Assembly: GCA_040389065.1 (NCBI GenBank)
Contig: JAZKAR010000012.1
Coordinates: 1 to 64,000, forward strand
DNA from: JAZKAR01 sp040389065
GTDB taxonomy: Bacteria > Pseudomonadota > Gammaproteobacteria > Burkholderiales > Casimicrobiaceae
Direction: 5' to 3'
DNA length: 64,000 nt
The notes under the pieces were generated by a model. It saw nothing but the letters and a program-made list of their open reading frames with translations. It was not told the origin of the DNA and did no database searches. A program made the position numbers and the translations under genes. Below are positions 19,127 to 25,934 of this stretch, piece by piece (the stretch's first letter is position 1; each line of letters opens with the position of its first letter).

Positions 19127-20644
19127 TTATTTATTTACAGAAGAACAACAATAAACTAGTGTGTCATGCGCCCCATGTTGATAAAGGCGTGTAAGTAAAT
19201 CGCTTAATTCCTTCACAAAACGCTCTGACTGACCTAACTCTCCAAAAATATCTTTAAGCTCTAAAAATGGTACAGGATTCTCACGCGCTGCTTGTGCAAT
19301 TTTTGTTAAGCGCTCTGCTTGAGGATCAGCAAAAGGAATAGGTTTCCCCTGCTCATCGATTCCATTTAAAAATCGTAGCCAAGAAGCTACACATAACGTT
19401 AACAATCGTATTGAGCCATTTACTTTTAGCTGATCAACAATAGTTGGCAGAATATATTTCGGGATTTTTCCTGAACCATCCATACAAATTCTTAAGGTTT
19501 GATCTTTGATCGTTTCATTTGAAAAACGCTCCATTAAGCTTTTCTTATATTGAATTAGATCAACACCTGGAACTTCTGGAAGTAGTGGAGTAACTTCATT
19601 ATCCATCAGTAATTTTAAATAGGACTCAAACTCAGGAGTTCTCGCAATTTCATGAATCGTATGATAGCCGCATAAATAACCCAAATAGGCCATCGCGGAA
19701 TGTGAACCATTCAGTAAACGAATTTTCATTTTTTCGTATAACCCAACATCATGGGTTAACAATACGCCTACTTTTTCTAAAGGAGGGCGACCATTGCAAA
19801 AATCATCTTCCACAACCCACTGCATAAATGGCTCGCATACCACTGGGCATGCATCATCAACCTGATAATCTTCTCTAAAACGCTGTCGCGCCTCTGCTGT
19901 CATTGCAGGGGTAATGCGATCAACCATACAGTTTGGAAAAGAAAATTTATTTTCAATCCAATTTGCTAAATCAGCACGATTCACTCTACAAAATGCTAGC
20001 AGCGCTTTTTTAAGTATATGTCCATTTTCTTGCATGTTATCGCATGATAATAACGTTAATGGAACAGCACCTGCTTGGTAGCGCTGAGATAACCCCTCTG
20101 CTAGATAACCAAAAATAGTATGCGGCTGTAAAGGGTTCTGCAAGTCATGCTGAATAGCAGGATGATTTACATTAAGTTCGCCCGTACCTTCATCAAGATA
20201 ATAACCACCCTCTGTAGCAGTGAGGGTAATCAGCCTAATGGCAGAATCAGCCATTCTTTTAAATACAGCCTCAGGGTTTTGATATCCCCAAATATATTCA
20301 ATAATTGAACCTATGATGGTTGCTGTACAACTTGCTGGTTGATAAGGCGTAGCACTACTTTGCTCGACCAAAGTATAAAGGCAATCTTGCTTTTTGAGCG
20401 CCTCATTCATAGCTTCATCCTGAGGCATAATTCCTACCCCAACAATTGCCCATTCATTCGCGCTACATTGCTCAATAGCATTATGAATATAACGGGCTTG
20501 ATGTGCGCGATGAAAACCTCCTACACCAATATGCATAATACCGGCACGCAGTACTGATCGATCGTAAGTAGAACGCACTATCGTATCTGGTAAATCTTGA
20601 AGAGACGCTTGTGAAACAGAAGCAAAACTAGAAACTAAAGTCAT
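19127..20644 (-). CDS. Mannitol 2-dehydrogenase / polyol dehydrogenase family
   Basis: A cytoplasmic NAD(P)-dependent long-chain dehydrogenase that oxidises mannitol or a related polyol or hexuronate to the ketose. The N-terminal nucleotide-binding loop is HIGVGGFHRAHQ. The family catalytic set is visible in KIRLLNGSHSAMAYLG (Lys, then Asn at +5 and His at +8). It has 505 residues from ATG 20644, preceded by GGGGCTGG. A longer frame from GTG 20680 would add 12 hydrophobic residues and mimic a signal peptide. The family's usual spacing to HIGVGG and the better ribosome binding site favour the ATG, so I do not call it exported. The convergent sugar kinase suggests a polyol to fructose to fructose phosphate route. 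No transporter is adjacent. Confidence 0.9.
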   Translation of the reverse strand: MTLVSSFASVSQASLQDLPDTIVRSTYDRSVLRAGIMHIGVGGFHRAHQARYIHNAIEQCSANEWAIVGVGIMPQDEAMNEALKKQDCLYTLVEQSSATPYQPASCTATIIGSIIEYIWGYQNPEAVFKRMADSAIRLITLTATEGGYYLDEGTGELNVNHPAIQHDLQNPLQPHTIFGYLAEGLSQRYQAGAVPLTLLSCDNMQENGHILKKALLAFCRVNRADLANWIENKFSFPNCMVDRITPAMTAEARQRFREDYQVDDACPVVCEPFMQWVVEDDFCNGRPPLEKVGVLLTHDVGLYEKMKIRLLNGSHSAMAYLGYLCGYHTIHEIARTPEFESYLKLLMDNEVTPLLPEVPGVDLIQYKKSLMERFSNETIKDQTLRICMDGSGKIPKYILPTIVDQLKVNGSIRLLTLCVASWLRFLNGIDEQGKPIPFADPQAERLTKIAQAARENPVPFLELKDIFGELGQSERFVKELSDLLTRLYQHGAHDTLVYCCSSVNK

Positions 20645-21064
20645 AACCAGCCCCAAAAAAATAAATAACTTAAGATTCACGCATCATTCATTTCAGCAAG
20701 ACGTGACAATATAGTGCACGCAGTTCGACACGATGCCTAACACTGCTGGGATATTTTGCATGAATCCAATAACTCTGACATGTCAATAACGACTGTGGAT
20801 TTATAGCAACTTACTATTTGCTGTTCTTTTATGTGCGAATAGCACAATATGAACTTGGTAACACATTCGTGTTAATGACAGCAAATGTTTGTTTTAATCA
20901 GGCTAAAAACCTGCCAGCCTCATTGATAACATGACTAGCCTACTTCTGTGAAGAAATTTTTTTTTGACTACTAGAGAAAATGACAGTGACAAGGCTACTT
21001 TTATACGTTTGAGTTCAGCAGCAACCTATGTTCCAGGGGAATTTAAGCCCTATATTGAATAGAA
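20645..21064. other. Intergenic region, nothing recognised
   Basis: About 420 nt upstream of the dehydrogenase and up to repeat copy D. It should hold the dehydrogenase promoter. No gene or strong hairpin is apparent. Confidence 0.5.
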
Positions 21065-21164
21065 TTAAAAATTACGCTATTGAACGCGCTCGGTGTCTTG
21101 GCAATTTTGCCGTACTCCCTGCAAAATTGCCATGCATGATAGATATACACTGCGTAACTTTTAA
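21065..21164. repeat. Palindromic intergenic element, copy D
   Basis: About 100 nt. The left arm TTAAAAATTACGCTATTG is mirrored by ACTGCGTAACTTTTAA. The inner stem GGCAATTTTGC / GCAAAATTGCC is perfect over 10-11 bp. It lies 21 nt beyond the 3' end of the pseudouridine synthase gene. Confidence 0.83.
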
Positions 21165-21185
21165 GAATACAAACATTAACTGCGC

Positions 21186-21890
21186 TTAAAATTGTTCGCT
21201 TTCACTTAAATAACGCCATTGCCCAATGGGTAAATCTCCTAAACGGATACGGCCAATTCGAATGCGTTTTAGCCCAGTGACTTTTAAACCAACCATTTCG
21301 CACATTCGTCGAATTTGACGTTTTCGCCCTTCGCGAAGCACAAAGCATAATTGATCATCATTTTGCCATCTTACTTTTGCTGGCTTTAGCTGCTTATCAT
21401 CTAAACTCAAACCATAATTTAAAAGCTCTAGGCCTCCGGGGCGTAATCGCCCTTGTACTCGCACTAAATATTCTTTTTCTACGGTGGAAGTTTCGCCAAT
21501 TAATTGTTTAGCAATGCGGCCATCTTGCGTCAAAATTAATAACCCAACAGAATCAATATCTAGACGTCCTGCTGGGGCTAATCCTCGCGTATGGCTAGGA
21601 TTAAAACGTATTGAAGATCGATCGCCTCGGAAATGATTTTCACGGCGAACGAGTACAGATGCTGCTTGATAGCGGCCTTCAGGCTGAGCTGACACATAAC
21701 CAATAGGCTTATTTAATAATACTGTAATACGTCGTGCCTGAGTATTTTGCGCCTCACGCTGTAGCGTTACATGCTGGCTAGGAAAAACTTTACTGCCTAA
21801 CTCAGTAATACGCTCGCCATCTACTGAAACAAGCCCTTTTGAAATGTACTCATCTGCTTCGCGACGTGAACACAAACCTCTTTCAGACAA
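21186..21890 (-). CDS. 23S rRNA pseudouridine synthase, RluF/RluB-like
   Basis: Isomerises a uridine in rRNA. An S4 RNA-binding domain is at the N-terminus (SERGLCSRREADEYI), followed by the RsuA/RluB/E/F catalytic domain. That has LNKPIGYVSA, the catalytic-Asp loop AGRLDIDSVGLLILTQDG, EKEYLV and the C-terminal EGRKRQIRRMCEMVGL. The RluF subgroup fits best. The listed start is the only conventional start in the frame, a TTG, but the S4 domain clearly begins upstream (IRLSKLL precedes it). The frame is open back to a stop near 21945 without any ATG or GTG. GAAGGG (21932-21927) sits 6 nt before an ATC codon at 21920, so a rare AUC/AUA/AUU start is possible. Confidence 0.85.
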   Translation of the reverse strand: MSERGLCSRREADEYISKGLVSVDGERITELGSKVFPSQHVTLQREAQNTQARRITVLLNKPIGYVSAQPEGRYQAASVLVRRENHFRGDRSSIRFNPSHTRGLAPAGRLDIDSVGLLILTQDGRIAKQLIGETSTVEKEYLVRVQGRLRPGGLELLNYGLSLDDKQLKPAKVRWQNDDQLCFVLREGRKRQIRRMCEMVGLKVTGLKRIRIGRIRLGDLPIGQWRYLSESEQF

Positions 21891-21982
21891 TAATTTGGAT
21901 AAACGAATCTTTTCTATGATGAAATACCCTTCAAAAATACTTTAAAAAAATCAAAAAATTTAGCCAGGACTTTTATAAATTA

Positions 21983-22082
21983 AATATTACGCAGTTATGT
22001 TCACTCTGAATATAACGAAGCAGCAACAAAGAAGTTGGCACGTTGCAATACGCTTAGAGAACACAATTGCGTAGCTTCTAAT
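21983..22082. repeat. Palindromic intergenic element, copy E
   Basis: About 100 nt. The left arm AAATATTACGCAGTTATGTTC is mirrored by GAACACAATTGCGTAGCTTCTAAT. The interior has GAAGTTGGCACGTTGC and CGCTTAGAGAAC. It lies upstream of the pseudouridine synthase gene, so copies D and E bracket that gene. Confidence 0.82.
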
Positions 22083-22401
22083 CAATTAAGCATTATAAAA
22101 GCTACTCTTGCTAGGCTTAAAAGAGGCTACTTAAGAAATAATATAGGGATTTTACGATAAGAAAATATAAGACCATTACGCTTGAACATACTACTTACTA
22201 AGTATTTAGTAGGTTCTTATAATATACAGAATCTATAAAACATTCAAATGCATAGAAAGTTGGGCAATAGACTAAGCGTATTACAACAAAACGTGGCAGA
22301 CAGTAAATATAGAAGTTTTGTTTAATGACTTATTAAAATGTTGTATTTTTATATTTTAAAACAAGCAAAAAACATTTAGTAGCCAAAAAAATTTTACGGC
22401 A
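22083..22401. other. AT-rich intergenic region
   Basis: About 320 nt between repeat copy E and the promoter region of the 6S-like RNA. No gene is seen. Confidence 0.5.
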
Positions 22402-22431
22402 TTGACATATAACGATATTTCAAGATTTAAA
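22402..22431 (+). promoter_or_regulatory. Candidate sigma-70 promoter of the 6S-like RNA
   Basis: An exact TTGACA at 22402-22407 is followed, after 18 nt, by TTTAAA at 22426-22431. TTATAA at 22438-22443 is an alternative -10 box without a good -35. Either would start transcription just before the paired 5' end of the RNA. Confidence 0.45.
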
Positions 22432-22449
22432 TATATGTTATAAGGTAAG

Positions 22450-22632
22450 GTACTTCCCGCCTGTGGGGCACTTGTCGCTACCCTGAACCGAAGTTCAAGA
22501 GGTTGACCACCATCCAAGTTCATCAGGTACGTTCACAAGGAACACACACACCAGAACTCATCAGAGACAGCAGTCTATGGACTGAGTATTGGTTCAAAGA
22601 CACACAAACAAGCAGCCGTCACCGCAGGAAGC
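22450..22632 (+). ncRNA. ssrS: 6S RNA candidate
   Basis: 6S RNA binds the housekeeping RNA polymerase holoenzyme and mimics an open promoter. This non-coding stretch stands out in base composition from its AT-rich surroundings and folds as a long rod. CTTCC (22453-22457) pairs with GGAAG (22627-22631), CTGTGG (22461-22466) with CCGCAG, and TGAACC (22484-22489) with GGTTCA (22591-22596). Inner arms are GTTC/GAAC around the tip. The CCCTGAACCG segment resembles the CCCTGAGCCG of the E. coli 6S 5' arm. The length of about 180 nt is right. A covariance-model search would settle it. It is upstream of rpe, not of the ygfA-type gene seen in enterics. Confidence 0.7.
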
Positions 22633-22871
22633 AACTGAATTATCCATCCTATTTCTTTTAATAGCAAGCACTAGTTTAAACAAACATTCAGTCTTACCCT
22701 TAATGGATATTCCTTAGGTATTAACTACGATTAAATAGTACTTATGTAGACAACTATTTAGCGATTAATCTCTACTCTCAGCTTTTATTTAAAGCGCAGC
22801 ACGCCTCCTCTTTGTATAAACGCCGTATTTTTGTTACTCTTAGCACTCTTTCTACTCTTTACAGCGTTTGT

Positions 22872-23546
22872 ATGCCTTTATTTAGAATTGCTCCCAGTCT
22901 GCTTGCTGCTGATTTTGCTCGTTTAGGTGAAGAAACCCGATCAGTTATTGAAGCAGGCGCTGACCTTATTCATTTTGATGTCATGGATCACCATTATGTG
23001 CCTAATCTTACCGTAGGGCCTATGGTATGTAAGGCTCTTAAACCTCATAGCACAGTACCGATGGATGTTCATTTAATGGTAAAACCTGTAGATGCATTGG
23101 TTGAGCGCTTTGCAGAAGCCGGGGCAAGTATGATTAGCTTTCACCCTGAAGCTAGTGAGCATGTAGACCGCACTATTCAACTTATTCGCTCTGTTGGATG
23201 CCAGCCCGGGTTAGCGCTTAACCCTGCCACCCCATTAAATATACTTGATTACACATTAGAAAACCTTGATTTCGTTTTGATTATGTCGGTAAATCCAGGG
23301 TATGGCGGTCAGTCGTTTATTCCCGCAATGCTTAATAAAATAAGAGAGGTACGCCAGCGTATTGATCTGAGTGGAAAAAATATTGCACTAGAAGTAGATG
23401 GTGGCATTAAAATTGATAATATTGCCGAGGTTGCAGCAGCAGGAGCAGATACATTTGTGGCTGGCTCTGCAATATTTGATACGCCTAATTATGCGCAAGC
23501 CATTACAGCAATGCGCTCACGCCTTGCTGCACTTCAACACAATTAA
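22872..23546 (+). CDS. rpe: Ribulose-phosphate 3-epimerase
   Basis: Interconverts ribulose 5-phosphate and xylulose 5-phosphate in the pentose phosphate pathway. It is a TIM barrel of 224 residues with RIAPSLLAADFARLG at the N-terminus, HFDVMDHHYVPNLTVGP (metal-binding His/Asp), MDVHLMV, ALNPATPL, MSVNPGYGGQSF and EVDGGI. The ATG at 22872 gives the normal family N-terminus. The frame runs back to a TTG at 22812, but that extension has no match to the family. The ribosome binding site is poor. dnaB follows after 134 nt on the same strand. Confidence 0.95.
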   Translation: MPLFRIAPSLLAADFARLGEETRSVIEAGADLIHFDVMDHHYVPNLTVGPMVCKALKPHSTVPMDVHLMVKPVDALVERFAEAGASMISFHPEASEHVDRTIQLIRSVGCQPGLALNPATPLNILDYTLENLDFVLIMSVNPGYGGQSFIPAMLNKIREVRQRIDLSGKNIALEVDGGIKIDNIAEVAAAGADTFVAGSAIFDTPNYAQAITAMRSRLAALQHN

Positions 23547-23680
23547 ACGCAGGGGATGCGCTCTAAACTAAAGTACAATTTATGCCTTTTTCCTCTCATT
23601 CATCATTAGGAATAGCTAGTGTGCTTAAGGTATGTTTTACCCCCTAAAAAAGTAGATAGCTTCGCTAAAGGATTTATCGC

Positions 23681-25069
23681 ATGCTTGTTACGAATGACCC
23701 TAGCACCCAACATCTTAAAGCTCCGCCGCAATCCATAGAAGCCGAACAAGCCGTACTTGGTGGATTATTAATCGATAATGATGCGTTGGATAGGGTTGCT
23801 GATGTGTTGCACGCTAACGATTTCTATCATGATGCACACCGGTTAGTTTTCGAACATACTCAACGTCTATTAGCTGAAAGTAAACCTGCTGATATTATTA
23901 CTGTTGCCGAGTCTTTAGAGCGCTCAGGCCGCCTTGAAAACATCGGGGGGTTACCTTACCTTGCCTCATTAGCTGATGGCGTGCCTAGCGCCGCTAATGT
24001 ACGACGCTACGCAGAGATTGTTCGTGAAAAAGCTATTTTGCGGCAACTCACTGCCTTAGGCGTGGAAATTAGCGAAAATGCTTATAATCCTCATGGCGCT
24101 TCAGCTAAAACATTACTTGATCAGGCAGAAGCAAAAGTTTTGCAAATAGCTGAACATGGTGCCCGCAGTACGCAAGGCTTTCAGGATATTCGACCACTGT
24201 TAATGAAAGCCGTAGAGCACATTCAAGAATTATATTCGCGCGATAATGCAAGTGAAGTAACAGGTATACCAACTGGGTTTCAAGATTTAGATCAACGTAC
24301 TTCTGGCTTACAAGCAGGCGACTTAGTGATTGTTGCTGGTCGCCCTAGTATGGGTAAAACTGCATTTTCATTGAATATGGCTGAAAATATTGCCATTCAA
24401 ACTCGTAAAGCTGTTGCTGTGTTTAGTATGGAAATGGGTGCGCAACAGCTTGCAATGCGGATGATTGGTTCTGTAGGAAAGCTAGATCAACACAAGCTTC
24501 GTACAGGGCAATTGGGCGATAATGACTGGGAGCGATTATCTCTCGCCTTAGGCAAGTTAAATGAGGCGCCTCTGTTTATTGATGAAACACCTGCGCTCAA
24601 TGCTTTAGAGTTACGCTCGCGTGCACGACGCTTGCATCGGCAGCAAGGCGGCTTAGGGTTAATCGTGATCGATTACCTTCAGTTAATGCAATCAATTAAC
24701 TCGGGCGAAAATCGCGCTACCGAAGTTTCAGAAATTTCTCGCTCACTCAAAGCGCTTGCTAAAGAATTACAAGTGCCTGTGGTTGCACTTTCTCAGCTCA
24801 ATCGCGGTCTTGAACAACGCCCGAATAAACGCCCAGTGATGTCTGATTTGCGTGAATCTGGCGCTATCGAACAAGATGCCGATTTAATTTTATTTATTTA
24901 TCGCGATGAAGTGTATAACCAAGATAGTGAGCAAAAAGGAATCGCTGAAATTATTATCGGTAAACAAAGAAATGGCCCCATTGGCACGATACGCCTCGCC
25001 TTTTTAGGCGAACATACACGCTTTGAAAACCTTGCACACTCGGCCCACATGCAATATGACGATGAATAA
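23681..25069 (+). CDS. dnaB: Replicative DNA helicase DnaB
   Basis: The hexameric helicase that unwinds DNA ahead of the replisome. It has 462 residues, normal for the family. The N-terminal domain (about 15-120: PPQSIEAEQAVLGGLLID) binds primase. The C-terminal RecA-like motor has Walker A GRPSMGKTAFSLN, Walker B LIVIDYLQLM, the ALSQLNR and DLRESGAIEQDAD motifs and the arginine-finger region. No intein is present. AAAGGA precedes the ATG. In many relatives dnaB follows rplI; here it follows rpe. Confidence 0.97.
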   Translation: MLVTNDPSTQHLKAPPQSIEAEQAVLGGLLIDNDALDRVADVLHANDFYHDAHRLVFEHTQRLLAESKPADIITVAESLERSGRLENIGGLPYLASLADGVPSAANVRRYAEIVREKAILRQLTALGVEISENAYNPHGASAKTLLDQAEAKVLQIAEHGARSTQGFQDIRPLLMKAVEHIQELYSRDNASEVTGIPTGFQDLDQRTSGLQAGDLVIVAGRPSMGKTAFSLNMAENIAIQTRKAVAVFSMEMGAQQLAMRMIGSVGKLDQHKLRTGQLGDNDWERLSLALGKLNEAPLFIDETPALNALELRSRARRLHRQQGGLGLIVIDYLQLMQSINSGENRATEVSEISRSLKALAKELQVPVVALSQLNRGLEQRPNKRPVMSDLRESGAIEQDADLILFIYRDEVYNQDSEQKGIAEIIIGKQRNGPIGTIRLAFLGEHTRFENLAHSAHMQYDDE

Positions 25070-25152
25070 AACGCAAGAAAACCACTCTTGATTTATCGAT
25101 TTATTAAAAAATATCTTATTAGTATCCCCCATCAACGCAATCATTTTAGAAA

Positions 25153-25635
25153 TTAATTTTTTTCTTCATGCAAAGGATGGGCACTATCTATAGTTTTACG
25201 CTGTTCCATTAGTTTTTTTGCATATTCTTCTAATGCTTTATCATCTTCTGAGTCAGGCACAAACACAGGTACTGGAATAGGATGACCATCACGATCTACC
25301 GCCACAAATACAATGACGCAATGCGTAGTACGACGCAAATTTCTATCGCGTGGATCACCCGCCCACACCTCAACTCCAATGTGTAAGCTGGTTGTTCCGG
25401 TATAAATTACTTTCGCCCGTACTTCAACAAGATCACCTATATGAATAGGATGCTGAAAACGAATACCGCCAACGTATACCGTTACACAATATTTGCCGCT
25501 CCACCCTACTGCACACGTATAGCCAGCATGGTCGATCCATTTCATAACGGTTCCACCATGTACTTTACCGCCAAAGTTAACTTCACTCGGCTCAGCCAAA
25601 AACCTTAAGGTGGCATCACGATTGCTTTGAGACAT
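25153..25635 (-). CDS. Acyl-CoA thioesterase, hotdog fold (YciA-like)
   Basis: A cytoplasmic hotdog-domain thioesterase hydrolysing acyl-CoA. It has 160 residues from ATG 25635, with TTGGAG 5 nt upstream; the frame begins at 25653. Visible motifs are NFGGKVHGGTVMKWIDHAGY, carrying the conserved active-site Asp and Gly-rich helix start, GGIRFQHPIHIGDLVEV and GTTSLHIGVEVW. The C-terminal charged tail (EDDKALEEYAKKLMEQRK) is typical of this group. The upstream gene is an 83-residue membrane protein, and the two may share a transcript with pepN. The acyl chain preference is not readable. Confidence 0.88.
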   Translation of the reverse strand: MSQSNRDATLRFLAEPSEVNFGGKVHGGTVMKWIDHAGYTCAVGWSGKYCVTVYVGGIRFQHPIHIGDLVEVRAKVIYTGTTSLHIGVEVWAGDPRDRNLRRTTHCVIVFVAVDRDGHPIPVPVFVPDSEDDKALEEYAKKLMEQRKTIDSAHPLHEEKN

Positions 25636-25653
25636 ACTTACTCCAAAAAACAA

Positions 25654-25905
25654 TTAAAACTTTATTTTATAAACGATATTAGGAAAAAAATATAACACAG
25701 TCACACAAATAGATAATGTAAGTGGAAAAACAATACATATAATTATATAAATGGTGCTTCCTAACCAGTAGCCCAGCAAATAACGTAATACCTTGCATAA
25801 GGGAGGAATTTTTTTCTTCCAAAACCTCCAGGCATGAAAACCGCCGTAGGCTAAAGCAAAAGGAACTATCGTAAATAATGTTTCTTTATCTACCCAAGGA
25901 TTCAT
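25654..25905 (-). CDS. Small membrane protein, function unknown (DUF1294-like length)
   Basis: Not recognised with confidence. It has 83 residues: a hydrophobic segment at about 9-24, a basic stretch FWKKKIPPLCK, then two hydrophobic segments (about 42-60 and 62-75). GGAAAA lies directly upstream of the ATG. It sits between pepN and the thioesterase on the same strand, 18 nt from the thioesterase start, so co-transcription is likely. Its compact position between two real genes is the main support. Confidence 0.6.
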   Translation of the reverse strand: MNPWVDKETLFTIVPFALAYGGFHAWRFWKKKIPPLCKVLRYLLGYWLGSTIYIIICIVFPLTLSICVTVLYFFPNIVYKIKF

Positions 25906-25934
25906 TTTTTTCCGTACAAAAAAAATTTAGAGTG

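Noticed and set aside
20645..20680. Signal peptide on the mannitol-type dehydrogenase
   Set aside because: It appears only if the upstream GTG is used. The ATG at 20644 has a better ribosome binding site and gives the family's usual N-terminal length.
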